Shown piece after piece: positions 17,752 to 25,765 of a stretch of 64,000 bases of DNA; the first letter of the stretch is position 1; each line of letters opens with the position of its first letter. Source of the stretch: JALYLC01 sp035696365. GTDB taxonomy: Bacteria; Actinomycetota; Thermoleophilia; Gaiellales; JALYLC01. Made by a program: the position numbers and the translations under genes. The notes under the pieces were generated by a model. The model was given only the letters and a program-made list of their open reading frames with translations, made no database searches and was not told where the DNA came from. The stretch covers positions 1 to 64,000 of the forward strand of contig DASRQS010000134.1 in NCBI GenBank assembly GCA_035696365.1, given 5' to 3'.

Positions 17752-19013
17752 GGGACGAGCGCACCCAGCCAGGTCTCGGCCTCCGCCGGCTCCAGCCCGC
17801 CGTGATGGCCGCGCATGTCCTGCTTGAAGCGGCCCGGCTCGTGCCACCAGGCCTCGATGCCGGCGCGCGGGAGAACGACGATGTCGCCGACCCGATCCGT
17901 GAAGCGGCTCGAGATGCGCGGCCCGAAGATGCCGTCCGCCGCGAGTTGCGCGGTCGGTACGACCCACGCGTCGTCCCCGAAGAGCTGCTGCAGCAGGCCG
18001 AGCGCCTCGCCGAGGGCGCCATCGCGGACATGCAGGAAGAGGTCGCGCGCCGAGCCGGCGGGAGCCAGCGGTCGGCCGTCGGCGCCCTGCCGCAGGAGCG
18101 GCACGAGCTGCGGGCAGCGCTTGTTGACGTAGACGCAGCGCTCGGGGTCGGTCGGCAGCTGGCCATGGTCGGCGAACACCATCACGAGCGCGCCGGGCGT
18201 TCCCGCCAGCGCGGCGACGAGCTCCTGCTCGACGGCCTCGAGCAACTGGAGCGCGACGGCCTCCGAGCGCGGATCCTCGGGCCCGAGGTCGTGGGCGATG
18301 TTGTCGAAGTCGTCGAGGTAGAGCAGCGTCAGCGACGGCGCCGACGCGCGCGCGATTTCCGCCGCCAGGGCTGCGCCGGCGCGCGCGCTCGCGACGCCGT
18401 GCACCACGCCGGGCCCTGCAGTGAAGCGCGTGAAGGGAGTCTCGACCGTCCCGGCCGGCTGGACGAGATGGCAGCTCGCGCCCAGTCTGTCCAGACGGGT
18501 CGAGAAGCCGTCCACGTGCGGGTAGATGGCGCCGAGGTCGGCGCCCGCGGCGATCAGGCTGCCGGCCGGCTCGCCGGCGAACGCCGCGGTCAGCGGGCAG
18601 ACCACCCGGTCGAGCGACGGCTCGTACACGAACCACTCGTACGAGCCGTGCTCGCCCACCGGCTGCACCGTGTGCAGCGTCGTGACATGTGCCGTCGTCG
18701 TCGACGGAAATTGCGTCGTCAACTTGGACACCACGCCCTCTGCGCGCAGGCGCGCGAGCAGCCGAGATCGCTCGGCCAAGCGTTCGGCGAACGCCCACCC
18801 GAAGGCGTCGATCAGCACGGCGACGACGCGCGGCGGCGCATCCGCGAGGGCGGGCAGCACGTCGCCGGGCAGGGCGGGTGCGTCCTGCTCGCCGAAGAGC
18901 TGCAGCAACGTCCCGGGAATACGCGAGAAGCCGTAGGAGTCGTACAGCGGCCGTACGCGCCCGCCCTGCAGGCGCGCCGCGCCGACCGCCGCCAGGGAGC
19001 GGCCGTTGATCAC
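17748..19013 (-). CDS. Alkaline phosphatase superfamily protein (type I phosphodiesterase/nucleotide pyrophosphatase-like)
   Basis: 421 residues with no signal peptide, so probably cytoplasmic. The metal site of the superfamily can be traced: Asp in VLIDAFGW, a Thr-rich nucleophile region FPSTTTAHVT near residue 105, DDFDNIAHD near 235 and FADHGQ near 280. The substrate cannot be told. The GTG start overlaps the mqnD stop as GTGA. Its place in a menaquinone operon is unexplained. Confidence 0.78.
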   Translation of the reverse strand: MINGRSLAAVGAARLQGGRVRPLYDSYGFSRIPGTLLQLFGEQDAPALPGDVLPALADAPPRVVAVLIDAFGWAFAERLAERSRLLARLRAEGVVSKLTTQFPSTTTAHVTTLHTVQPVGEHGSYEWFVYEPSLDRVVCPLTAAFAGEPAGSLIAAGADLGAIYPHVDGFSTRLDRLGASCHLVQPAGTVETPFTRFTAGPGVVHGVASARAGAALAAEIARASAPSLTLLYLDDFDNIAHDLGPEDPRSEAVALQLLEAVEQELVAALAGTPGALVMVFADHGQLPTDPERCVYVNKRCPQLVPLLRQGADGRPLAPAGSARDLFLHVRDGALGEALGLLQQLFGDDAWVVPTAQLAADGIFGPRISSRFTDRVGDIVVLPRAGIEAWWHEPGRFKQDMRGHHGGLEPAEAETWLGALVP

Positions 19014-19804
19014 GCGGGAGACCCTGCGGCGCGCGCGAGCAGCGCATCGATGGCCGCCACGCCATCATCCCCGAGGTCACGGGTGAACTCGTTGACGTAC
19101 AGGTCGATGTGCTGCCGGCAGATCTCGTCCGACAACTCCTGGGAGTGCGCCCTGACGTACTCGAGGCTGTCGGCGGGATGCGCGAAGGCGTGTTCGACGG
19201 AGCGCCTCAGGGCGTCCTCGAGGGTCGCTCTCACCTCGGCGTCCAGGTCGGTACGCGCGCAGATCCCGGCCAGCGGCACCGGCATGCCCGTCTCGTCCTC
19301 CCACCAGGCGCCCAGATCGGCGACCTGTACCAGCCCGTGCTGCGCGTAGGTGAATCTGCTCTCGTGGATGATCAGGCCGGCGTCCACCTTGCCCGACGCG
19401 ACAGCGTCCAGGATCTCGTCGTAGCGCAGCTCGACCACCTCGCCGAGCGCCGGCGCGGCCAGGCGCAGGAGCAGGAAGGCCGTGGTGTCCCAGCCGGGGA
19501 TCGCGAGGCGGCCGAGCGCGGCGTCGGCCAGCGAGGCCGCCTCGCGGGCCACCACGAGCGGCCCGCAGCCGTGCCCCAGCGCGCCGCCGCTGCGCAGCAG
19601 CGTGTAGCGATCGCGCACGCCGGCCAGCGCCCCAATCGACAGCTTCGTGAGCTCGTAACGGCCCCGGCGCGCCAGGGCGTTTAGCTCCTCGATGTCGTGC
19701 AGGGCGGGCGTGACGGTGAACGGCGCGGCGATGCGGCCGTGCACGAGCGCGTCGAACGCGAACGTGTCGTTCGGGCAGGGGGAGAAGCCGAACCGGACGT
19801 TCAC
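19010..19804 (-). CDS. mqnD: 1,4-dihydroxy-6-naphthoate synthase (futalosine pathway)
   Basis: Converts cyclic de-hypoxanthine futalosine to 1,4-dihydroxy-6-naphthoate in the alternative menaquinone route. It has 264 residues and a periplasmic-binding-protein-like fold. The N-terminal signature FGFSPCPNDTFAFDA is characteristic of MqnD. The GTG at 19804 overlaps the mqnB stop as GTGA. Menaquinone is the likely electron acceptor of the nearby complex I. Confidence 0.93.
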   Translation of the reverse strand: MNVRFGFSPCPNDTFAFDALVHGRIAAPFTVTPALHDIEELNALARRGRYELTKLSIGALAGVRDRYTLLRSGGALGHGCGPLVVAREAASLADAALGRLAIPGWDTTAFLLLRLAAPALGEVVELRYDEILDAVASGKVDAGLIIHESRFTYAQHGLVQVADLGAWWEDETGMPVPLAGICARTDLDAEVRATLEDALRRSVEHAFAHPADSLEYVRAHSQELSDEICRQHIDLYVNEFTRDLGDDGVAAIDALLARAAGSPA

Positions 19805-20334
19805 GCGCGCTCGAACTCCGCAATCACGAGCGCCGTCACCCGCGCGAGTTCGGCGAGTGCGTCGTCGAAGCGCCAGAGCGCCCGATCGGGCTCCTCGACC
19901 TCGTTCGAGACCACGCGCACCTCGAGCGCCGGGACACCCTCGTCGAGGCAGGCGGCGAGCACGGCGAACCCCTCCATGGCCTCGACCGTGCACCCCGAGG
20001 TGCCGCCCACGCGGGCGCTGGTGCCGATCGGCAGCGCGAGCGCGTCGGGCAGCGCGCGACGCGCAGTCGCGAGCAGCTTCGCGTTGGGGGCGATCGGCTC
20101 GCTGTCGCCGTCGCAGTCGATGGCCTGCGTACCGAGCACCGTCGCGAGCAGCGGAACTCCGCCGCCGCGGCGTGTCCCGGCGATGCCCACGTGCAGCACG
20201 GCCTGCGCGCCGCCCTCGGCGACCGCGTCCTCGGTCGCCGTATAGGCCTCCCGCGGGCCGATGCCGCAGACCAGCGTGCGGGCTCCCGCTGCGCCGGCGA
20301 GCTCCTTAGGGGTAGCCGCAATCACGAGCAGCAC
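19801..20334 (-). CDS. mqnB: Futalosine hydrolase
   Basis: Removes hypoxanthine from futalosine in the MqnA-D menaquinone pathway. It has 177 residues and a nucleoside-phosphorylase-like fold. The N-terminus with a conserved Glu (AATPKEL), the segment VLHVGIAGTRRGGG near residue 47 and the base-site motif EAMEGFAVLAAC near 118 fit the family. The protein is somewhat short. It starts a six-gene operon with almost no gaps. Confidence 0.9.
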   Translation of the reverse strand: MLLVIAATPKELAGAAGARTLVCGIGPREAYTATEDAVAEGGAQAVLHVGIAGTRRGGGVPLLATVLGTQAIDCDGDSEPIAPNAKLLATARRALPDALALPIGTSARVGGTSGCTVEAMEGFAVLAACLDEGVPALEVRVVSNEVEEPDRALWRFDDALAELARVTALVIAEFERA

Positions 20335-20340
20335 GCGCGC

Positions 20341-20346
20341 ACTCTA
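20341..20346 (-). promoter_or_regulatory. Predicted -10 element of the mqnB operon
   Basis: TAGAGT on the minus strand, 6 bases before the GTG of mqnB. This predicts a leaderless transcript. Confidence 0.5.
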
Positions 20347-20491
20347 GGGCGGCGAGCGGGAGGGCCGCGCCGCAGACCGCCGGCCAGCCGTCTTGTCGGG
20401 AGCTTGATGCGGAGACGATCAATCGGGACACGGCTTTGATGCGCGCGCTGCGAGGCTTTACCACGGCATCATCAATGTTCGCGGCAAGGGT

Positions 20492-20911
20492 GTGAGAAGA
20501 GACATGTTCGTCAGCAACGAGATCACCGACCGGGGATTCCTGCATCGAAAGCTCGTCAAGGTGAGCGACGAGGTCACGGTCGAGGAGCGCACAGCGTGGG
20601 CCCGCTCGATCGACGGCGCCATCAAGGACGCCGCCAGCCTGGCCGTCCCGCTTCGCAATCGCGTCGCCCGCCCCGTGGTCGTGCTGAGCGCGGCGCCGGC
20701 CCTCTCGGCCGTCGCAGCCGCGCTGCGCAACCAGGATCTGGTCATCTCCCGCGAGTCGCTGGACGCGGTGCGCGAGTTCATGACCAACGGGATCGACTCC
20801 CCGCTCTACGGCGGCGATCCGCTGGCAGCCCGCCGTGGCGCCGACGCGCTGCGCCGCGAGCTCGTCGCAGCGGGCGGCGCCCAGCGCGCCGCCGCACAGA
20901 CGGCCGCCTGA
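20492..20911 (+). CDS. Hypothetical protein
   Basis: 139 residues from GTG 20492, or 135 from the ATG at 20504. The ATG has a purine-rich GAGAAGAG just upstream. I do not recognise the family. It is mainly alpha-helical in character and soluble, has no signal peptide, and ends in an Ala-rich helix. An evenly spread codon pattern with strong third-position GC and its own hairpin terminator support it as a real gene. The 157 bases between it and mqnB contain no other convincing gene. Confidence 0.65.
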   Translation: MRRDMFVSNEITDRGFLHRKLVKVSDEVTVEERTAWARSIDGAIKDAASLAVPLRNRVARPVVVLSAAPALSAVAAALRNQDLVISRESLDAVREFMTNGIDSPLYGGDPLAARRGADALRRELVAAGGAQRAAAQTAA

Positions 20912-20939
20912 AGTTACCGAACCTCCTCTCCCTCCCCCT

Positions 20940-20972
20940 GAAGCGGGCGGCGCCCCCAACGCCGCCCGCTTC
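20940..20972 (+). terminator. Perfect 13-pair hairpin between the hypothetical gene and fumC
   Basis: GAAGCGGGCGGCG (20940-20952) pairs with CGCCGCCCGCTTC (20960-20972) around a 7-base loop. There is no T-tract. Its last base touches the predicted -10 of fumC, so it seems to insulate the two units. Confidence 0.7.
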
Positions 20973-20978
20973 TACGAT
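20973..20978 (+). promoter_or_regulatory. Predicted -10 element of fumC
   Basis: TACGAT, 7 bases before the ATG at 20986, directly after a perfect hairpin. This predicts a leaderless transcript. Confidence 0.5.
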
Positions 20979-20985
20979 GCGGGGC

Positions 20986-22299
20986 ATGAGCGAGCTGTGG
21001 GGCGCCGAGACGCGTAAGGCCATCGACAACTTCCCGGTCTCGGGCCGGCCGATCCCCGTTGGCGTCGTGCGCTGGCTCGGGCGCATCAAGGCCGCCGCGG
21101 CGCGCGTCAATGCCGATCTGGGCCTGCTCGACGCCGAGCTCGCGCAGCGCATCGCCGCAGCAGGCGACGCGATCGCCGCGGGCGAGCACGACGACCAGTT
21201 CCCGATCGACGTCTTCCAGACCGGATCGGGCACGTCCTCCAACATGAATGCCAACGAGGTCATGGCGGCGCTCGCAGGAGACGACGTTCATCCCAACGAC
21301 CATGTGAACCTCGGGCAGTCCTCGAACGACGTGTTCCCCTCGGCCGTGCACCTCGCGGCGCTCGACGCGGCGACCAGCGACCTGCTGCCGGCGCTGGGCG
21401 AGCTCCAGGCCTCGCTGGCCGCCAAGGCCGCCGAGTTCGCATCGGTCGTCAAGGCGGGCCGCACCCACCTCATGGACGCCGTGCCGGTGACGCTCGGCCA
21501 GGAGTTCGGCGGCTATGCGGCGCAGATCGCACTGGGTGCCGCGCGCGTCGAGGACGCGCTTCCGCGCCTCGGGCAGATCCCACTCGGCGGGACTGCGACC
21601 GGCACCGGACTCAACACGCACCCGGAGTTCGCCCAGCGTGTACGCAGCCTGCTGGCCGAGTCCTCGCGCCTGCCGATCGCGGCTCCTCTCGACCACTTCG
21701 AGGCGCAGGCCAACCGCGACGCGCTGATCGAGACATCCGGCGCCCTCAAGGTCGTCGCAGCCTCGCTCACCAAGATCGCGAACGACATCCGCTGGATGGG
21801 ATCGGGGCCGCGCGCCGGACTCGGCGAGCTGATCCTGCCGGAGCTGCAGAAGGGCTCCTCGATCATGCCGGGCAAGGTCAATCCCGTGATCTGCGAGGTC
21901 GTCACGCAGGTTGCGGCGCAGGTCATCGGCAACGACACGGCCATCACGATCGGCGGTATGTCCGGCGCGTTCGAGCTCAACGTCTACATCCCGCTGATGG
22001 CGCGCAACCTGCTCGAGTCGATCGAGCTGCTGGCAGCGGCCAGCCGCCTGCTCGCGCGCAAGCTGGTGGACGGCGTGCAGGCCGACATCGAGCGCAACGA
22101 GGAGCACGGCGAGGCGACGCTTGCGATGGCCACCGCGCTCAACCCCTTCATCGGCTACGACCGTGCGAGCGCCATCGTCCGCGATGCGACCTCCAGCGGC
22201 CGCTCCCTGCGCGAGGTCGCGCGGGCCCACGGCGTCGAGGAGTCGGTCCTGGACGAGGCGCTCGATCTGCGCAAGATCGCGCGCGGCAACACCGGCTAG
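20986..22299 (+). CDS. fumC: Fumarate hydratase, class II
   Basis: TCA-cycle enzyme that hydrates fumarate to malate. It has 437 residues. The substrate-site motifs are in place: TGSGTSSNMNANEV near residue 85, the SSND loop near 115, THLMDAVPVTLGQE near 163 and the superfamily signature GSSIMPGKVNP near 293. The N-terminus is a little shorter than in E. coli FumC. I chose the ATG at 20986 over 20977 because of the -10 spacing. Confidence 0.96.
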   Translation: MSELWGAETRKAIDNFPVSGRPIPVGVVRWLGRIKAAAARVNADLGLLDAELAQRIAAAGDAIAAGEHDDQFPIDVFQTGSGTSSNMNANEVMAALAGDDVHPNDHVNLGQSSNDVFPSAVHLAALDAATSDLLPALGELQASLAAKAAEFASVVKAGRTHLMDAVPVTLGQEFGGYAAQIALGAARVEDALPRLGQIPLGGTATGTGLNTHPEFAQRVRSLLAESSRLPIAAPLDHFEAQANRDALIETSGALKVVAASLTKIANDIRWMGSGPRAGLGELILPELQKGSSIMPGKVNPVICEVVTQVAAQVIGNDTAITIGGMSGAFELNVYIPLMARNLLESIELLAAASRLLARKLVDGVQADIERNEEHGEATLAMATALNPFIGYDRASAIVRDATSSGRSLREVARAHGVEESVLDEALDLRKIARGNTG

Positions 22300-22304
22300 G
22301 AGTC

Positions 22305-22318
22305 AGCCCGCTCGGGCT
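22305..22318. terminator. Small hairpin between convergent fumC and M15 peptidase genes
   Basis: AGCCC/GGGCT with a 4-base loop, just after the fumC stop and touching the stop of the opposite gene. It is a weak bidirectional terminator candidate. Confidence 0.35.
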
Positions 22319-22929
22319 CAGCGGCCGCTGGCCGAGAGGTGCTGGTAGTCGCGAGCGCCGCTCCAGCGCCCGCCCCAGCCCCAGCCGATGCGCGCGAATG
22401 CGCGCAGGACGACGCCGCCCTCGGCGATCACGGCGGGGCGCGTGCGCACGCGCGCGCGGTCGACGTAGGGCCGCGAGGCGGCGTGGCTCGTCGTGCCGTC
22501 GCTCGCGACGTAGGGATTCTCGATGGGATCGAGGTCGATGGCCCGGCCGTAGGCGTGCTCCGACCAGTGCGAGGAGCCGGTCGCGCTGCGGCAGTTGAAC
22601 GAGGAGGTGTTGTCGGCCTCGATCGAGCGGAAGTCGGAGCCGCCGTAGGCCTCGATCGGGAGCATCCGCCGGATCGGGAAGCGCGCCGCGTAGAGCCGGC
22701 CGAAGGCCTGGGCGACCGGCGCTGCGACGGCGCGGTTGACGACCAGCGCCCCGCGGTGCGCGCGCCCGTCGAAGCCGACGTAGGTGAGCGTGACACGGCG
22801 GAGCTCGGACAGCGGCACCGGGCAGCCCGGGCGCCAGACCGCCGGCGTCATCGCGCGCCGCTGTGCCGCACTCAGCCGGGCCACCTGTGCGTGATAGGGC
22901 GGCAGGGCGGCAGGCGCCGCCGCGATCAC
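22318..22929 (-). CDS. M15-family (VanY/endolysin-like) zinc peptidase
   Basis: 203 residues. The M15 zinc signature is clear: SEHAYGRAIDLDP near residue 123 gives the first His and Asp ligands, and DYQHLS near the C-terminus gives the last His. Family members cut peptidoglycan cross-links or stem peptides. No normal signal peptide is visible from the GTG at 22929, which overlaps the lipA stop as GTGA; the true start or export route is therefore uncertain. Confidence 0.82.
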   Translation of the reverse strand: MIAAAPAALPPYHAQVARLSAAQRRAMTPAVWRPGCPVPLSELRRVTLTYVGFDGRAHRGALVVNRAVAAPVAQAFGRLYAARFPIRRMLPIEAYGGSDFRSIEADNTSSFNCRSATGSSHWSEHAYGRAIDLDPIENPYVASDGTTSHAASRPYVDRARVRTRPAVIAEGGVVLRAFARIGWGWGGRWSGARDYQHLSASGR

Positions 22930-23852
22930 AGCGCGCCGGCGCGCAGCGCGCCCGTCGCCGCGAGCTGCTGCTCCTCGGCGCGGTACGACGAGCGCACGAG
23001 GGGGCCCGAGAAGACGGAACCGAAGCCCATCCGCTCGCCGGCCTCGCGGAAGCGGCGGAAGGAGTCGAGCGGGACCCAGCGGCCGAGCGGCAGATGGCGA
23101 GCCGTGGGCTGGAGGTACTGGCCGATCGTGACCACGTCGACGCCATGGGCGCGCAGATCGCGCAGCGTCTCGAGGATCTCGTCGTCGCTCTCGCCCATGC
23201 CCGCGACGATGCCCGACTTCACGAGCAGCGGACCGCGCTCCGGGAAGTGCTCGCTCCAGATCTCGCGGGCCCGCTGCAGCAGCCAGAGCGCGCGGTCGTA
23301 GTCGCCCTTGATGCGCACACGCGGCTGAATGCGGCGCACCGTCTCGATGTTGTGGTTGAACACGTGCGGGTGGGCCTCGAGCACGGTGACGAGCGCCTCT
23401 TCCTCACGACCCAGGAAGTCGGGCGTCAGCACCTCGACGCTGGCGGCCGGCAGCCGCCGGCGCAGCGCGCGGATGGTGCGCGCCCAGTGCTCCGCGCCCC
23501 GGTCATCCAGATCGTCGCGGTCGACCGAGGTGACGACGACGTGGCTGAGGCCCATGCGCTGAGCGGCCGCCGCCAGCCGGCCGGGCTCGAGGGGATCGAG
23601 CGGGTCCCCGCGCTTGGCCGAGTTGACGGCGCAGTACCGGCAGGCGCGCGTGCAGGTGTCGCCCATGATCTGGAACGTCGCCGTCCCGCGCCCCCAGCAC
23701 TCGCCGATGTTCGGGCAGCGCGCCTCCTCGCAGACGGTGTGCAGGCCCTCGGTGCGCACGATGCCGTCGAGCTCGTCGTAGCGCGAGCCGGCGGTGCGCA
23801 GGCGCACCCGCATCCAGGGCGGTCGCTCGTGCGCAAGCTCTCCCCACGGCAT
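22926..23852 (-). CDS. lipA: Lipoyl synthase (radical SAM)
   Basis: Inserts two sulfur atoms into octanoyl groups on lipoyl domains. It has 308 residues. The auxiliary cluster ligands are C41, C46 and C52, the radical-SAM ligands are C67, C71 and C74, and the conserved C-terminal Ser lies in VRSSYRAEE. The protein it modifies is likely the E2 subunit encoded at 28795-30264, and octanoyl transfer is done by LipB at 24247-24930. Confidence 0.96.
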   Translation of the reverse strand: MPWGELAHERPPWMRVRLRTAGSRYDELDGIVRTEGLHTVCEEARCPNIGECWGRGTATFQIMGDTCTRACRYCAVNSAKRGDPLDPLEPGRLAAAAQRMGLSHVVVTSVDRDDLDDRGAEHWARTIRALRRRLPAASVEVLTPDFLGREEEALVTVLEAHPHVFNHNIETVRRIQPRVRIKGDYDRALWLLQRAREIWSEHFPERGPLLVKSGIVAGMGESDDEILETLRDLRAHGVDVVTIGQYLQPTARHLPLGRWVPLDSFRRFREAGERMGFGSVFSGPLVRSSYRAEEQQLAATGALRAGAL

Positions 23853-23858
23853 GCCCGC

Positions 23859-23864
23859 AGCGTA
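23859..23864 (-). promoter_or_regulatory. Predicted -10 element of lipA
   Basis: TACGCT on the minus strand, 6 bases before the ATG of lipA. This predicts a leaderless transcript. Confidence 0.55.
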
Positions 23865-23887
23865 GAGGGTGCGCGCTCTGCGGGCGA

Positions 23888-24247
23888 TCAGCCCCGCAGC
23901 TCGATGAGCTCGAAGAGGTTGCCGTCGGGATCGCAGAAGCCTGCGAATCGGCCCTCGTCGGAGTCCTTCACCTGGCCCATCAGCTGCACGCCGCGCCCCA
24001 CGATCTCGCCCACGAAGCCGTCGAAGTCGTCGACTTCGATGCGCACGAGCACGCCGGCCTGCTCGAAGAAGCCGCGGCCGCGCTGGCGCGGCTTGGCACC
24101 GCCCTCGACGCGCAACTCGAGGCCGTCGCGACGAGCCCAGAAGCCGTCCTCGTCGTGCTCCAGGTGCATGTCCAGGACCGTGCCGTAGAACTCCTCAGCC
24201 TGCGACAGGCTCGAGGCGAAGATGGTGATGCCCGAGTGCAACCGCAT
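23888..24247 (-). CDS. Glyoxalase/bleomycin-resistance (VOC) superfamily protein
   Basis: 119 residues with the paired beta-alpha-beta-beta-beta units of the vicinal oxygen chelate fold. The ending FCDPDGNLFELIEL is the usual VOC C-terminal metal-site strand with its Glu. The substrate is unknown. The ATG overlaps the lipB stop as TGATG. Confidence 0.85.
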   Translation of the reverse strand: MRLHSGITIFASSLSQAEEFYGTVLDMHLEHDEDGFWARRDGLELRVEGGAKPRQRGRGFFEQAGVLVRIEVDDFDGFVGEIVGRGVQLMGQVKDSDEGRFAGFCDPDGNLFELIELRG

Positions 24248-24930
24248 CAGGCCGGGAGCGCCGAGAGGTCGAGGGAGAAGACGCCGGCCAGCGCGTCGAG
24301 CACGGGGCCGCGCGCATCGGCGACGGACACATCGCGCCCGAGCTCGCGGGCGATGCTCGTGAACGGCGTGGCGTCGAGGCCGCAGGCGCGGAAGCGCGCA
24401 AAGGCAGCGAGGTCGCAGTCGACGTTGAGCGCGAAGCCGTGGTGCACGACCCAGTTGCTCGCCCTGATGCCCAGGGACGCGATCTTGCGCTCCTCGACCC
24501 ACACCCCGACGTGCTCGCGATCCTCGCCGGGCGCGGCGGTGATGCCGAACGACGCCAGCGCTTCGATCACGACGCGCTCGAGGTCGTGCGCGTAGCGCCG
24601 CAGATCCTTACCGTGGTCGCGCAGGTCGAGGATGGGATAGCACACGAGCTGCCCCGGCCCGTGCCAGGTCGAGCGGCCTCCGCGATCGGCTCGCACGACC
24701 TCCCAGCCGAGCTCGCGGTAGGCGGGCTCGCCGGCAGTCAGCTCGGCCTCGGCGTCGGAGGCGCGGCCGAGCGTCAGCGTGGGCGGGTGCTCGCAGAGCA
24801 CAATCGTGTCGGGGACGGCGCCCTGCGAACGGGCGGCCGCGAGCTCCAGCTGAAGACGGTCGACCTCGGCGAACGGCCGGGGCTCGGCCAGCAGGTCGTA
24901 CACGTAGGCCGGGTGCTGCTCGTCGGCCAT
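24247..24930 (-). CDS. lipB: Lipoyl(octanoyl) transferase
   Basis: Transfers octanoate from acyl carrier protein to lipoyl domains, the first step of lipoate synthesis. It has 227 residues. The catalytic pair is K149 (in ERKIASLGI) and C183 (in ACGL), with the same spacing as in the E. coli enzyme. The substrate motif GGRSTWHGPGQLVCYP is at about residue 84. The ATG overlaps the upstream stop as TGATG. Confidence 0.95.
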   Translation of the reverse strand: MADEQHPAYVYDLLAEPRPFAEVDRLQLELAAARSQGAVPDTIVLCEHPPTLTLGRASDAEAELTAGEPAYRELGWEVVRADRGGRSTWHGPGQLVCYPILDLRDHGKDLRRYAHDLERVVIEALASFGITAAPGEDREHVGVWVEERKIASLGIRASNWVVHHGFALNVDCDLAAFARFRACGLDATPFTSIARELGRDVSVADARGPVLDALAGVFSLDLSALPA

Positions 24931-25724
24931 CAGCCGGTCGGGTCGGGCAGCACGGGAACCGGCAGGTCGTCGGCGCTCGAGCCCGAGTCGAGCGATGGGA
25001 TCTGCTCGGGGCCTGTGCCGCGATAGACGTCGCGGTAGGTCTGGATCGCCGCCGGCGTGCGCGCGTTCCAGGTCCTGCAGATCATCGCGCGCTGCCAGCT
25101 CGTGACCGTCACGCCGCGTTGCGGGACGTCGGTCGGCAGCCCGGGCACGATCACGAGGAAGGGCGGTGAAGCCGCCCACATCCGGATCACCCTGGTGCCC
25201 TGGACGCGCGTGACCTTGAGACCGATGTGGACGACGACTCCGCCGTGCTCGAGGTTGTGCACCTCGTAGGCGTACGGCACCGGCTGCTGGTAGAAGCCCC
25301 AGTCGGCCCAGATGGGGCGGTGGTGACCGTTCGTCGGCGGCAGCTGCTGCTTGCTGTAGTCGGGGTTGTCGACGTGCAGCGGCGCGACGTCCGAGAGCAG
25401 CAGGTGGATGCCGACGGCGCTCGAATCCGAGCGCAGGCGGCACCCGGCGCGCGTGGCCGCGCGCCGCACGGTGGGCGAGAGTGATGGCGCGGGGCCCTCG
25501 CCGAAACCGACGCTGGAGCCGCGCAGGAACTTCGACGCGTCGACCGACTTGATCGTCAGCTTGTCGCTCGCGGCGTTGGTCGAGGCCGTCGAGCCGGCCC
25601 CGGTCTCCGCCGCCGGCTCGGCGCTCGCCGCCGCGTCGCTCGTGCTCGGGCTGGCGCTACCGGAGCCGCACCCCGCCAGCAGCAGCGCCCCGGCAAGCAG
25701 CGCGATTGCACGGCGGCCCCTCAC
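24930..25724 (-). CDS. Lipoprotein with a DUF3105 domain
   Basis: 264 residues. A lipoprotein signal with lipobox LLLAGC lies at about residues 5-17, followed by a Ser/Ala-rich linker to about residue 60. The C-terminal domain has the His-rich features of DUF3105 (HVDNPDY, VHNLEHGGVVVH near residue 170). Function is unknown. GTG 25733 is an alternative start, but GTG 25724 has the -10 element TACAGT 7 bases upstream. It is the first gene of an operon with lipB and the glyoxalase. Confidence 0.8.
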   Translation of the reverse strand: MRGRRAIALLAGALLLAGCGSGSASPSTSDAAASAEPAAETGAGSTASTNAASDKLTIKSVDASKFLRGSSVGFGEGPAPSLSPTVRRAATRAGCRLRSDSSAVGIHLLLSDVAPLHVDNPDYSKQQLPPTNGHHRPIWADWGFYQQPVPYAYEVHNLEHGGVVVHIGLKVTRVQGTRVIRMWAASPPFLVIVPGLPTDVPQRGVTVTSWQRAMICRTWNARTPAAIQTYRDVYRGTGPEQIPSLDSGSSADDLPVPVLPDPTG

Positions 25725-25731
25725 ATCCCTC

Positions 25732-25737
25732 ACTGTA
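25732..25737 (-). promoter_or_regulatory. Predicted -10 element of the lipoprotein-lipB operon
   Basis: TACAGT on the minus strand, 7 bases before GTG 25724. It decides the start codon and predicts a leaderless transcript. Confidence 0.5.
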
Positions 25738-25765
25738 GAAGCTCTGGCGGGTGCAGACAGCCGCT

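Noticed and set aside
25725..25733. GTG 25733 as start of the lipoprotein
   Set aside because: It lies inside the predicted -10 hexamer; GTG 25724 keeps the normal spacing and a better signal peptide.
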